DNA of 64,000 bases, from NCBI RefSeq assembly GCF_007992195.1, contig NZ_BJZU01000043.1, positions 39,979 to 103,978 of the forward strand, read 5' to 3'. Positions within the stretch are counted from its first letter, which is position 1; every line of letters begins with the position of its first letter. The position numbers were made by a program, and so were the translations under genes. A model generated the notes under the pieces. It was given only the letters and a program-made list of their open reading frames with translations, was not told the DNA's origin and made no database searches. Of this stretch, positions 1-8,906 are shown in pieces. The DNA is from Methylobacterium oxalidis. GTDB lineage: Bacteria; Pseudomonadota; Alphaproteobacteria; Rhizobiales; Beijerinckiaceae.

Positions 1-514
1 GCGGCACGCCGTCCGGATCCACCCGCAGGCGCGCCAGCAGGAAGGCGGAGCGGACCGCGTTGCGGTCGCGGCGGGCGCAGCCGTGCGAGCCCACGACGTA
101 GTAGTAGGGCGCGGCGTAGGCCACGCCCTCCCCGTCGAGGTCCTTGAAGCCGCCCTTGCCCTTTGAGCAGCCGAGGCGCTTCGGCTTCCGGCCCCGGATC
201 TCGCGCCGGTGTTCCCGGTCGATCAGGAAGACGAGGTCGCCGCCCTGGAGCCGCTCCGCGTCGAGGGTCGCGAGCTGCGCGTAGGTGTCCTGGTCGTTGA
301 CCACGAGGCAGGACCGGCGTCCCTGCCCGTCCGGCGGCAGGCAGGCGATGCCGCTGACGTCGAGGGCCGGCTCCAGGCCGTCCCTGCCGTCGGTCCGGAA
401 CCCCTTGGCGGCGAACTCGGTGCCCGTGTAGGCGGGAGGCTCGGCCCCGGCGGGCAGCGGCGCGAGACAGGCGAGCAGGGCGAGCGCGGGCGCGAATGTC
501 GGGCGCAAGGTCAT
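1..514 (-). CDS. Secreted protein, DUF3616-like, truncated by window edge
   Basis: The reading frame opens at ATG 514 and runs off the left edge, giving 171 residues of a longer protein. The N-terminus is a signal peptide: charged MTLRPT, a hydrophobic Ala/Leu stretch, then a PAGA cleavage region. The mature part contains GLEPALDVSGIACLP, FKDLDGEGVAYA and YYVVGSHG, which resemble the DUF3616 beta-propeller-like family in which a conserved GSH follows an acidic DxEG segment. The likely location is periplasmic or extracellular. The family has no firmly assigned reaction, and assignment to it is from motif resemblance only. The C-terminal half is missing, so domain completeness cannot be judged. 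Confidence 0.55.
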   Translation of the reverse strand, partial: MTLRPTFAPALALLACLAPLPAGAEPPAYTGTEFAAKGFRTDGRDGLEPALDVSGIACLPPDGQGRRSCLVVNDQDTYAQLATLDAERLQGGDLVFLIDREHRREIRGRKPKRLGCSKGKGGFKDLDGEGVAYAAPYYYVVGSHGCARRDRNAVRSAFLLARLRVDPDGVP

Positions 515-698
515 CGGGGCCGTCTCCTCCTGCCGTGCGACGGCGGGATCCGCCGCCCGGTCGCACCGACCGGGGTCGCCGATCGGTATTGAGAACCCGT
601 TGCCGCGATCGGGCAATTTGTCCGCGCCTGCGCCTGCCGCCCCGCCCCCCGAGGGTGCGGTGGCGCATCCGCGACGTCGCGGGCGGACATTCCTCCCG

Positions 699-1469
699 TC
701 AGTCGCCGCCCTCGTCCGGAATGTTGAGGATGGTGCCGCACGCCTTGCAGTGCACGGCGTCCGGCTCGTGCCGCTGCAGGCCGCAGGCCGGGCAGGAGAA
801 GCGGACCTTGTAGGGCCGGAACAGCACCTGGGCGAGGCGCAGGAACAGGGTCACGCCGCAGATCATCACCACGACCGAGATCAGCCGCCCGCCCGTGCCC
901 TGGAGGGTGACGTCGCCGTAGCCGGTCGTCGTCAGCGAGGTGACCGTGAAGTACAGCGCGTCGACGTAGTTGCCGATGTTCGGGTTCGAGCGGTGCTGGG
1001 TGGCGTAGACGATGCTCGTCATGACGAAGATGAACACGACGAGGTTCACCACCGCGATGATCACCTCCTCGTTGCGGCGGAAGAAGGCGCTGTCGGCCCG
1101 CAGGCGGTCGAGCACCTGGTAGGTCCGCAGGAACCGCAGCGTGCGCAGGATGCGCAGGAAGCCCGCCCCCTCGCCGACGATCGGCGCCAGGAAGGACACG
1201 ATGGCGGCGAGATCCGCCCAGGTGGTCAGCCGCAGGAACTCGCGCCAGGGCCGCGGGCAGATGCTCAGGCGCGCGAGGAAATCGGTCGCCACCGCCACGC
1301 CGATCAGCACGTCGATGCCCTCCACCACCCGCTGGCGCGGCGCGAACGAGGAGACGACGATGAACAGCAGGGTCGCGAGGTCGAAGATCAGCAACCCGTA
1401 GCGGAAGCGGTGGGCGCGGTCGGTCTCGCCCTCGTAGTATTCGCGGAGCTTCGTGGTGAGTGCGTGCAT
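699..1469 (-). CDS. Voltage-gated-type potassium channel with C-terminal zinc ribbon
   Basis: This 256-residue inner-membrane protein has the six-helix layout of a K+ channel. S1-S4 span roughly residues 20-125, including an Arg-rich S4 (GFLRILRTLRFLRTY). A pore helix and selectivity filter TTTGYGD follow, with GYGD at about 183-186, and then the inner helix. After the pore is a four-cysteine zinc ribbon, CPAC at 226-229 and CKAC at 241-244, unusual as a channel tail and possibly a ligand or assembly module. An upstream in-frame start would add 38 Arg-rich residues; I chose Met at 1469 because MHALTTKLREYY begins the compact protein. Permeation of K+ follows from the filter; gating by voltage is inferred. 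Confidence 0.85.
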   Translation of the reverse strand: MHALTTKLREYYEGETDRAHRFRYGLLIFDLATLLFIVVSSFAPRQRVVEGIDVLIGVAVATDFLARLSICPRPWREFLRLTTWADLAAIVSFLAPIVGEGAGFLRILRTLRFLRTYQVLDRLRADSAFFRRNEEVIIAVVNLVVFIFVMTSIVYATQHRSNPNIGNYVDALYFTVTSLTTTGYGDVTLQGTGGRLISVVVMICGVTLFLRLAQVLFRPYKVRFSCPACGLQRHEPDAVHCKACGTILNIPDEGGD

Positions 1470-1616
1470 GGGTGCGGTTCTGCGGCGGGCCGGCCCGGAT
1501 CGGCCGATCCTGTAACGCAGGTGACCGCGTCGGCGCTCACCGGTGCTGCACCACCGGCCGCCCTCCTCGGCCGGCGCCGGCACGCGGCGGTCCAGGGACC
1601 GCGTGCCGCGTGATCC

Positions 1617-1979
1617 TCACAGGGGGCCCGCGTAGTACTCGCTCAGCGTCTCCCACTCGCGGCGCGACAGCAGCGTGTCGTCGCGGGAGAACTCGGGCGC
1701 GTCGCGAAGCTGCTCCTCCGTGATGGTCGTATGGTAGCCGTGCCGCTTCGTGTCGTAGTGCAGCTGCTCCCAGGGGATCGTGTGGACCTCGGAATCGAGG
1801 TCCAGAAAGCCGCCGAAGGCGGTGACCGCGTAGACCACCTGGCCGCTCACCTTCTCGATCACGAGGCGCTTGATGGTGCCGATCCGCTTGCCGCTCGCGT
1901 CGAAGACGGCGGTGCCCTCGACGCGATCGCTCTCGATCAGCGGATGGCTCGGCACCGCCGACGTCACCGTCTCTTCCAT
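1617..1979 (-). CDS. PRC-barrel domain protein
   Basis: This is a 120-residue cytoplasmic protein. The core from about residue 13 to 80 (ESDRVEGTAVFDASGKRIG, then VSGQVVYAVTAFGGFL and IPWEQLHYD) is the PRC-barrel fold found in RimM, photosynthetic reaction-centre H subunits and many small stress-associated rhizobial proteins. The tail ends in a Tyr-rich AGPL segment. Met at 1979 is used because the longer frame upstream is Arg-rich and unlike the family. Family members usually mediate protein interaction rather than catalysis. It stands alone, between the channel gene and the large kinase gene. The molecular role is not assignable from sequence. Confidence 0.8.
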   Translation of the reverse strand: MEETVTSAVPSHPLIESDRVEGTAVFDASGKRIGTIKRLVIEKVSGQVVYAVTAFGGFLDLDSEVHTIPWEQLHYDTKRHGYHTTITEEQLRDAPEFSRDDTLLSRREWETLSEYYAGPL

Positions 1980-2132
1980 GGCTCGTTTCCCTCGGCTCTC
2001 GTTGCCGCGGCGGCTGCGGGTGGGCGCGCCGTCGTCTCGCCGAGGCTGTGCCTCGCCGCGCGGGGCGGCAAGCTCAAATGATGATTCCCGCCCTCCGCGC
2101 GCCCGCGCGTCCGGCATCGGTCCGGCACCGGA

Positions 2133-5100
2133 TCAGGGTCGCTCGCGGGCGCGGGCGAACGGCAGCACCCGGCCGGGCGCGTCGTCCAGGACATGGCCCA
2201 TCGCGTGGGCGAGCTCGGCGAGCGCGAAGGGCTTGCGCAGGACGGGCGCTCCCACAGGGAGGGAGGCGGCCTCCGCGTAGCCGGTCATCAGGAGAACGGG
2301 CAGGCCGGGCCTCGCGGCGAGCGCCCGGGCGCACAGCTCGGCGCCCGTCATGCCCGGCATGGCGAAGTCGGCGAGCAGCAGGTCGATCGCCGTCGCCCCG
2401 TCGAGAAGGCGCACGGCCTCCGGGCCGCTGCCGATCGCCGCCACGGCGTGGCCCATCTCCTCCAGGAGGGCGGCCGTCGAGGCGCGGACCTGCGGGTCGT
2501 CGTCGACGAGCAGCACCCGGAGCCGGCCCGGCGCGGCGGCCGCCTCGTCCGGCGCGCCTCCGGCCTGCGCGGCCGGTTCCGTGGCGCGGGGCAGGTAGAG
2601 GGTGACGGTGGTTCCCCGGTCGAGGCGGCTCTCCACCGCGACCTCGCCACGGAGCTGCTTGGCGGTGCCGTAGACCTGCGCGAGCCCGAGGCCCGTGCCC
2701 TTGCCCTGGGGCTTCGTGGTGAAGAACGGCTCGAAGAGGCGCGCCTGCACCTCCGGCGTCATGCCCTCGCCGGTGTCGGCGACGCTGATGCGGACGAATT
2801 CGCCCGGCGGCAGCGCCTCCGGGCGCGGATCGCCGGGGCCGACATTGGCCGTCTCGATCCGCAACTCGCCGCCGCGCGGCATGGCGTCCCGCGCGTTCAC
2901 GGCGAGGTTGAGCACCGCGAGCTCGATCCGGTTCGGGTCGGCCATGGCCGGCCACAGCTCGGCGGCGAGCCGGGTCGAGACCGCGATCGTGCCGCCGAGC
3001 GTCCGGTGCAGGAGATCGGCCATGCCGGAGAGCACGCCGTTGAGGTCGGTCGGGCGCGCCTCGAGCCGCTGCCGGCGCGAGAAGGCCAGCAGCTGCTCGG
3101 TGAGCTTGGCGCCGCGCTGCGCGGCCTGATGGGCGTTGTGGAGGAGCCGCAGGACGCGCTCGTCCGTGACCCGGCGCTCGGCGAGCTCGACCGAGCCCAT
3201 CACGGCGGCGAGCAGGTTGTTGAAGTCGTGCGCCACCCCGCTGGTGAGCTGGCCGATCGCCTCCATCTTCCGGGCCTGCGCTGCCTGCTCCTCCGCCTCG
3301 CGCCGCAGCCGGGCGAGCTCCAGGTTCGTGCGCACCCGGGCCTGCAGCTCGCGCGCCGAGAACGGCTTGACGAGGTAGTCGTCGGCGCCCGCCTCCAGCC
3401 CCTCGACGCCGGCCTCCGTGCCCGCCCGGGCGGAGAGCAGGATCACCGGCACGGTCCGGAGCGCGGGGTCCTCGCGCACGGCCCGGGTGAGCGCGATGCC
3501 GTCGAGCACCGGCATCATCACGTCCGTCAGCAGCAGGTCGGCGCGCCGCTCGCGCAGGGCGGCGAGCGCCGCGCCCCCGTCCGCGACGGCCGCGACCTCA
3601 TGCTCGGCGCCGAGCAGCCGCTCGACATAGGCGCGCATGTCGGCGTTGTCGTCGGCGAGCACGATGCGGCCGCGCCCCGGCGCGCCGGGCCGTGAGGCCG
3701 GCGGCGGGCGGAGGGGCACGACCGTCGCCGTGGCCTCGTCCGGCAGCCAGCGCAGCGCCTCCTCGACGTAGGCCCGCGCCGGGCCGCCGCGCTCCGGCGT
3801 CTCGTCCGGCGCGGCGATCCGCTCCGGCGGCAGGTGGGCCGTGCCGGTCGGCAGGCTGACCGCGAAGGTGGTGCCCTGCCCCTCCCCGCTCGCGACCTCG
3901 ACGGTCCCGCCATGCATGTCTACGAGCTCGCGCACGAGCGCGAGGCCGATGCCGGACCCCTCGTGCGAGCGGCTGCGGCTGCCCTCGATGCGGTGGAAGC
4001 GCTCGAAGACGTGCGGCAGCGCCTGGGGCGGGATGCCGACGCCGGTGTCGCGCACGGTGAGGCGGACGGCGCCGGGCACTGGCTCGAGCCGCACCGCGAT
4101 GCCGCCCTGGAACGTGAACTTGAAGGCGTTCGACAGGAGGTTGAGGACGATCTTCTCCCACATGTCCCGGTCGACATGGACCGGCGTCGCCAAGGGCTCG
4201 CACGCCACGTCGAGGGTCAGGCCGCCGCGCTCGATCGCGGAGCGGAAGGTGCTGGCGAGATCGGCCGTGAGGGCGGCGAGATCGACCGGGGCGAAGCTGG
4301 CCTGCGTCCGCCCCGCCTCGACGCGGGAGAAGTCGAGGAGCGTGTTGACGAGGCGCAGGAGCCGCAGCGCGTTGCGGTGCGCCACCTCCAGCTCGGCGCG
4401 CGCCCGCTCCTCCAGCCCGCCCGCCGCCAGGACCTCCTCCAGGGGACCGAGCATCAGGGTCAGCGGGGTGCGGAACTCGTGGCTGACGTTGGAGAAGAAC
4501 TGGGTCTTGGCCCGGTCGAGCTCGGCCAGGGCCTCGGCGCGGCGGCGCTCCTCCTCGTAGGCCCGCGCGTTGCGCAAAGCCGTCGCGACCTGGCCGGCGA
4601 CCAAGCTGAGGAAGTCGGCGTAGCCCGCGTCGAGGTCGCGGCTCGGCGAGACGCCGAGGACCAGCACGCCGAGAGGGGCCGAGCCGGCCTCGCCTGTGAT
4701 CGGCGCGGCGAGCGCCCGGTCGACCGGGTCCGCCCAGGTGCCGCCCGCCAGGCCGAGGGTCGCGGCGAGGCCGCCGACGGTGACCGCCTCGCCCGCGAGC
4801 GCCCGCTCGACCGGCCAGGGCGAGCCCGCCGCGCAGGACGAGGCCGGATGCTCGGCCGCGATGCCCGCGACGGCCGCCTGCCGCAGGCCGCCGTCGGGCC
4901 CGCGCAGGAACAGGAGGGCGAAGGGCACGTCGAGCCGGTCGCCCGAGAGGGCGGCCGTGACGTCGGCGCAGGTCGCCGCGACGCTGCGGGTCTCGCCGGC
5001 GCGGGCCGCGAGGTCGCGCAGCAGCCCGAGGCGGCGCTCGCCAACGACCTGGGCGGTGACCTCGCTGCACACGGCCAGCATGCCGACGATGCGGCCCGCA

Positions 5101-5528
5101 TCGTCCTCGGCCGGCGCGTGCGAGACGCTGAAATACGCCTCCTCGCGGTAGCCGGCCCGCTCCATCAGCAGCGGCAGGGCCGGCGTCCAGTTGGCCTCGC
5201 CCGTCCGCATGACCCGGGCGATCATCGGGCCGAGCGTGTCCCAGCCCGCCGCGAGCGTGATCCGGATGTCGTTGCCGAGCGCCGCCGGGTGCCCGGCCCC
5301 GATGAGCTTGGCGTAGGCGTCGTTGTAGATCTGCGTGAAGGCGGGCCCCCAGGTCAGGATCATGGGATACTGCGAGGACAGGAGCGTGCGCACCGTCGAG
5401 CGCAGGCTCTGCGGCCAGGCCGCGACGGGCCCGAGCGGCGTGGCCGACCAGTCGAGCGCCCGCGCCATCGCGCGGATCTCGCCCCTGCCGGCGAACAGGG
5501 TCTGCGCTGCCGGATCCGGGCTGGTCAC
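2133..5528 (-). CDS. Double hybrid sensor histidine kinase/response regulator
   Basis: This 1131-residue soluble signalling protein contains two complete kinase cores. In order: PAS-like input (about 20-165), GAF-like domain (170-320), HisKA with H350 in SHEFRTPL and an HATPase region (GSGIGLAL), receiver 1 with D669 in LLLTDVMMP, a second HisKA with H767 in AHDFNNLL and its own HATPase (GKGTGLGLAQVYG), then receiver 2 with D1054 in LLLADFAMP. No membrane segment is visible, so the input is probably cytoplasmic. The start at 5528 is GTG. Intramolecular phosphorelay H350-D669-H767-D1054 is possible but inferred. No dedicated response-regulator gene is adjacent; the divergent neighbour is an aldo/keto reductase. 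Confidence 0.9.
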   Translation of the reverse strand: MTSPDPAAQTLFAGRGEIRAMARALDWSATPLGPVAAWPQSLRSTVRTLLSSQYPMILTWGPAFTQIYNDAYAKLIGAGHPAALGNDIRITLAAGWDTLGPMIARVMRTGEANWTPALPLLMERAGYREEAYFSVSHAPAEDDAGRIVGMLAVCSEVTAQVVGERRLGLLRDLAARAGETRSVAATCADVTAALSGDRLDVPFALLFLRGPDGGLRQAAVAGIAAEHPASSCAAGSPWPVERALAGEAVTVGGLAATLGLAGGTWADPVDRALAAPITGEAGSAPLGVLVLGVSPSRDLDAGYADFLSLVAGQVATALRNARAYEEERRRAEALAELDRAKTQFFSNVSHEFRTPLTLMLGPLEEVLAAGGLEERARAELEVAHRNALRLLRLVNTLLDFSRVEAGRTQASFAPVDLAALTADLASTFRSAIERGGLTLDVACEPLATPVHVDRDMWEKIVLNLLSNAFKFTFQGGIAVRLEPVPGAVRLTVRDTGVGIPPQALPHVFERFHRIEGSRSRSHEGSGIGLALVRELVDMHGGTVEVASGEGQGTTFAVSLPTGTAHLPPERIAAPDETPERGGPARAYVEEALRWLPDEATATVVPLRPPPASRPGAPGRGRIVLADDNADMRAYVERLLGAEHEVAAVADGGAALAALRERRADLLLTDVMMPVLDGIALTRAVREDPALRTVPVILLSARAGTEAGVEGLEAGADDYLVKPFSARELQARVRTNLELARLRREAEEQAAQARKMEAIGQLTSGVAHDFNNLLAAVMGSVELAERRVTDERVLRLLHNAHQAAQRGAKLTEQLLAFSRRQRLEARPTDLNGVLSGMADLLHRTLGGTIAVSTRLAAELWPAMADPNRIELAVLNLAVNARDAMPRGGELRIETANVGPGDPRPEALPPGEFVRISVADTGEGMTPEVQARLFEPFFTTKPQGKGTGLGLAQVYGTAKQLRGEVAVESRLDRGTTVTLYLPRATEPAAQAGGAPDEAAAAPGRLRVLLVDDDPQVRASTAALLEEMGHAVAAIGSGPEAVRLLDGATAIDLLLADFAMPGMTGAELCARALAARPGLPVLLMTGYAEAASLPVGAPVLRKPFALAELAHAMGHVLDDAPGRVLPFARARERP

Positions 5529-5876
5529 AGGCCGGCCGCGACCGCCACCGGAACCGGCCGGGAGCCCGGTCGGGCGCCTACGCTCTGCGGCTTCGCTTCT
5601 GTCTCTGACACCCTCGGGAACCCCGTGGCTGGATCTGGCGCCATCGCGCGGACGAGGGCCGGATTATACGGGCGGACGCGCCCGCGAACAGGCCGCAGCG
5701 CGTCGCGGCCGTCCTGCGGCCCTCGGCCCCCGCTCGCGTGGCGCCCCGGCCGGAACCGGACCTTGCGCAGACCGGGGTCCGGGGACCATGCTAAAGCGGA
5801 GTGCCGGAGGTCCGGCGCGGCGAATGGGGGGCGGACGGGACGGACCTGCCGGCGACGACCGGGAACGGGGGCTCGC
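5529..5876. other. Divergent intergenic region, kinase/aldo-keto reductase
   Basis: A 348-base non-coding stretch between the start of the hybrid kinase on the minus strand and the aldo/keto reductase on the plus strand. It must carry both promoters. It stays GC-rich throughout, and I see no inverted repeat or consensus promoter that I can defend. Open frames crossing it are antisense or out-of-phase extensions of the neighbouring genes. Confidence 0.5.
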
Positions 5877-6908
5877 ATGGAGCATCGGCAGTTTGGGCGA
5901 TCCGGGCTGAGGGTGCCCGTCCTCGGCTTCGGGACGGCGACCTTCGGGGGCGTCGGCCCGTTCTTCGAGCGCTGGGGGCGGACGGAAGCGGCCGAGGCGG
6001 AGCGCCTCGTCGATCTCTGCCTCGAGGCGGGCGCCAACTTCTTCGACACGGCCGACATGTATTCCGAGGGCGCCGCGGAGGAGATCCTCGGCCGGACGCT
6101 CAAGGGCCGGCGGCACCGCGCGCTGATCTCCACCAAAGCGACGTTCCGCTGCGGCGAGGACGCCAACGGCGTCGGATCCTCGCGCTACCACCTGACCCGC
6201 GCCTGCGAGGCGAGCCTGCGGCGGCTCGGCACCGACCACATCGACGTCTACTTCATGCACGGCTTCGACGCGCTGACGCCCGTCGAGGAGACGCTGCGCG
6301 CGCTCGACGACCTCATCCGCGCGGGCAAGATCGGCTATATCGGCGCCTCGAACTTCTCGGGCTGGCAGCTCATGAAGGCGCTCGCCACCTCCGAGCGCTA
6401 CGGGCTCGCGCGCTACGTCGCCTACCAGGGCTACTACTCGCTGATCGGGCGGCACTACGAGTGGGAGCTGATGCCGCTCGGGCTCGACCAGGGCGTCGGC
6501 CTGATGGTGTGGAGCCCGCTCGGCTGGGGCCGGCTCACCGGCGAGATCCGCCGCGGCCTGGCGGCCCGGCAGGGGCGCATCGCCGCGGGCGGCGCCAAGG
6601 GCGGGCCGCGGGTCTCGGACGCCTACCTGTTCGGCGTGGTCGACGCGCTCGACGCGGTGGCGGAGGAGACGGGCCGGACCGTGGCGCAGTGCGCGCTGAA
6701 CTGGCTGCTCACGCGCCCGACGGTCTGCAACGTCGTGGTGGGCGCGCGCACCGAGGAGCAGCTCCGGCAGAACCTCGGGGCGACCGGCTGGACGCTTAAC
6801 GCCGAGCAGGTCGCGCGGCTCGACGCCGCGAGCCAGGAGGCGCCGATCTACCCCTACTGGCACCAGAAGGGGTTCGACGAGCGCAACCCCAAGCCGACCG
6901 TGTGGTGA
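5877..6908 (+). CDS. Aldo/keto reductase family oxidoreductase
   Basis: A 343-residue soluble NADP(H)-dependent oxidoreductase of the AKR superfamily (TIM barrel). The catalytic tetrad is visible: Asp and Tyr in FFDTADMYSEG, Lys in ALISTKATF, and His in VYFMHGFD. The nucleotide-binding end is seen in NWLLTRPTVCNVVVGAR and the segment after it. It starts at ATG 5877 with MEHRQFGRSGL, the usual AKR opening; a much longer upstream frame is rejected as antisense to the kinase gene. The sequence resembles the YajO/Tas-type general aldehyde reductases. The physiological substrate cannot be told. It is transcribed divergently from the hybrid kinase and appears monocistronic. Confidence 0.92.
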   Translation: MEHRQFGRSGLRVPVLGFGTATFGGVGPFFERWGRTEAAEAERLVDLCLEAGANFFDTADMYSEGAAEEILGRTLKGRRHRALISTKATFRCGEDANGVGSSRYHLTRACEASLRRLGTDHIDVYFMHGFDALTPVEETLRALDDLIRAGKIGYIGASNFSGWQLMKALATSERYGLARYVAYQGYYSLIGRHYEWELMPLGLDQGVGLMVWSPLGWGRLTGEIRRGLAARQGRIAAGGAKGGPRVSDAYLFGVVDALDAVAEETGRTVAQCALNWLLTRPTVCNVVVGARTEEQLRQNLGATGWTLNAEQVARLDAASQEAPIYPYWHQKGFDERNPKPTVW

Positions 6909-6969
6909 GCGCGGATGTGCTCCCGGCCCGCGCAGGGATGCGGCGGGCCGCTCCAGTGGTCGTGCGGCC

Positions 6970-7161
6970 TCACGCCGCCCCGGGCCCGCGCGATCGCGGC
7001 GCCTCGGGAAGCCTGCGCGTGCGCCGGATGCGGGCCGAGGCGCGCACGAAGGCCGCGTAGTTCTCGGCCTCGTCGAGGCTGAGCCCGCTCACGATCGGGT
7101 CGTCTCCCCGGTTTACCGAGTGGGTGCCGTCGCACCCGGACTTCACGCAGATCTTCGGCAT
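6970..7161 (-). CDS. Small hypothetical protein, 63 aa
   Basis: A short reading frame starting at ATG 7161 with a strong ribosome-binding site (GAGGAGG four bases upstream). It encodes 63 residues beginning MPKICVKSGC, with two early cysteines (C5, C10), a central acidic helix (LDEAENYAAF) and a very basic C-terminal tail rich in Arg. It has no membrane segment or signal peptide. The family is not recognised. It converges on the aldo/keto reductase gene and is separated from it by 61 bases. The ribosome-binding site and coding-like codon use support it, but the function is unknown. Confidence 0.6.
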   Translation of the reverse strand: MPKICVKSGCDGTHSVNRGDDPIVSGLSLDEAENYAAFVRASARIRRTRRLPEAPRSRGPGAA

Positions 7162-7401
7162 GCGGCCTCCTCGGGATCGCGCCGGCCGCACGCCTGCATG
7201 TCCAGGCACGCATGTCCGAGACGGCGGGCGCTTTGCCGACCAACGGCCCGGGCACCGCGAGGGTTCAATCGCGCATCCGCGCCGCCTCGCCGTCCACCCG
7301 AACGGCATCGCCCCCTACGCCCGGCGCGGACCCCCTCGCGGAGGATGCGCGATGAGCAACGCGCGGGCGTGACAAAGATCTCGTCGGAGAGTTTACCGTA
7401 A

Positions 7402-8634
7402 ATGGCGAACGTGTGGACGATTCGCCTCGCGAATTCCGTCTATACTGCGATGCGACAGCTTTCCCTTCCCGACAATCCCTCCGACTTCGCCTTTCCGACC
7501 CTTCGGGGTGCGAGCGTATCGATTCATACATCGTTCGCGGAATCTGAAGCGATTTGGCGTTCTGCTGTGTCCGGAGGGGCCTCTACGGTCTTCCAGACCT
7601 TCGAGTGGCTGTCCACGTGGCACGACGTGGTCGGCCGGGCCGCCGGGGTGCAGCCCCGCATCGTGGTGGTTGCCGACCGGGGCGGGACGCCCCTGCTGCT
7701 CCTGCCCCTCGCGATCTGCCGCGAACCCTGCGGCCGCAGCCTGCAATTCCTGGGCGGCCACTCGACCGACTACAACGCGCCGGTGGTCGACCCCCGCTTC
7801 GCGGCCGAGGCCGGCCCGGACGACGTCCGGCGGCTCTGGGCGAGCGTCCTCGATCGCTTGGCCGCCGTCGATCTCGTCCGCCTGGAGCGCATGCCCCTGA
7901 CGGTCGACAGTCTCCCCAACCCGCTCGCCGGGCTGCCCGGCCTCCACCACGCGCACGACGCCTACGCGGCGACGCTTCCCTCCACCTTCGCGGCCTTCGC
8001 GAAGGCGCGCAGCGCGCAGTTCTTCAGCCAGAACCGGCGCAAGCGGCGCAAGCTCGAGGCGCTGGGCCCGGTGGAGATGGTCGCGCCGGACTCGGGTGCC
8101 GAGCGTGCCGAGCTCGTCCGCTTCCTCCTGGAGCACAAGTCGCGCTGGCAGGTCGCGTCCGGCCTCGCCAACACCTTCGGGCAGGCCGAGCAGCGGGCCC
8201 TCTACGAGCGCCTGACGCAGACGCCCTTCGCCGAGGGCGGCATCCACGTCGCCGGGCTGAAGGTCGGCGGCGCATGGGTGGCGGCCCTGTGGGGAACGGT
8301 CTTCCGCGGGCAGTATGCCATGATCCTCACGACCTACCGGGAGGATTGGAGCCAGCATTCCGTCGGCCGTCTCCTGATGGAGAGCGTGATCCAGGATTGC
8401 ATCGCTCGCGGCGACCTCTCGCTGTTCGACCTCACGATCGGCGGCGAGGGCTACAAGGCGCACTGGGCCGACCGGAGCGACCCGCTCTACGACCTCGTGG
8501 CCGCGCGCTCGCTCCGGGGACGGCTCTTCCTCGCCTCGCGCCGGGTGCTGAAGCGGTGCCGGCAGGCGATGGCCCGCGCTCCGGGACCCGCCTCCGCGGC
8601 GCGCCGCCCGTCAGAGCCGGAGAGCAGATCCTGA
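7402..8634 (+). CDS. CelD/BcsL-type GNAT acetyltransferase
   Basis: A protein of up to 410 residues with the BioF2-like double GNAT fold used by CelD/BcsL proteins, which act in cellulose and other exopolysaccharide acylation. Visible family blocks are TVFQTFEWLSTWH near residue 63, LQFLGGHSTDYNAPVVDP around 115, FSQNRRKRRKLE around 210, and a C-terminal LFDLTIGGEGYKAHWAD at about 345, typical of this family. No signal peptide is seen, so a cytoplasmic enzyme is likely. The start may be ATG 7402 or ATG 7450 (MRQLSLP); the conserved part begins after both. No polysaccharide synthase lies nearby, so the acceptor is unknown. Confidence 0.85.
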   Translation: MANVWTIRLANSVYTAMRQLSLPDNPSDFAFPTLRGASVSIHTSFAESEAIWRSAVSGGASTVFQTFEWLSTWHDVVGRAAGVQPRIVVVADRGGTPLLLLPLAICREPCGRSLQFLGGHSTDYNAPVVDPRFAAEAGPDDVRRLWASVLDRLAAVDLVRLERMPLTVDSLPNPLAGLPGLHHAHDAYAATLPSTFAAFAKARSAQFFSQNRRKRRKLEALGPVEMVAPDSGAERAELVRFLLEHKSRWQVASGLANTFGQAEQRALYERLTQTPFAEGGIHVAGLKVGGAWVAALWGTVFRGQYAMILTTYREDWSQHSVGRLLMESVIQDCIARGDLSLFDLTIGGEGYKAHWADRSDPLYDLVAARSLRGRLFLASRRVLKRCRQAMARAPGPASAARRPSEPESRS

Positions 8635-8648
8635 CGCGGGTCACCCCG

Positions 8649-8668
8649 CCGGGCGCGCCGGCGCCCGG
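8649..8668. terminator. Bidirectional terminator hairpin
   Basis: Perfect 7-bp stem CCGGGCG/CGCCCGG with a 6-base loop, placed in the 38-base gap between the convergent acetyltransferase gene (plus) and the small membrane protein gene (minus). There is no T-run, as expected for very GC-rich genomes, so efficiency is uncertain. Confidence 0.55.
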
Positions 8669-8672
8669 ACAT

Positions 8673-8900
8673 TCAAACCGCGGCAGCCGCCAGGAGGCAG
8701 CCGATGCCTCCGGCCAGCATCGCGAGGCCCGGCCAGTTCGCGCGCGGGCGCAGGCCGGCCGCGCTGTCGGTGCGGCTCCGCGTCCGGAAGCGGCCGCCCC
8801 AGTTTCCCCGGAAGGCGGTGACGACGATGCCGCCGAACACGAGCGCCGCGCCCACGAGGACGAGCAGCATCCTCGGTTCGGCGACCGCCTGCGCGATCAT
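8673..8900 (-). CDS. Small membrane protein, 75 aa
   Basis: Starts at ATG 8900 and encodes 75 residues. Two hydrophobic segments, about residues 10-29 (MLLVLVGAALVFGGIVVTAF) and 57-75 (GLAMLAGGIGCLLAAAAV), flank a basic loop containing GNWGGRFRTRSRTD. It lies six bases downstream of the dodecin gene on the same strand and is probably co-transcribed with it. No catalytic motif is present and the family is not recognised. It is probably an inner-membrane hairpin protein. Confidence 0.7.
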   Translation of the reverse strand: MIAQAVAEPRMLLVLVGAALVFGGIVVTAFRGNWGGRFRTRSRTDSAAGLRPRANWPGLAMLAGGIGCLLAAAAV

Positions 8901-8906
8901 CGCGCG

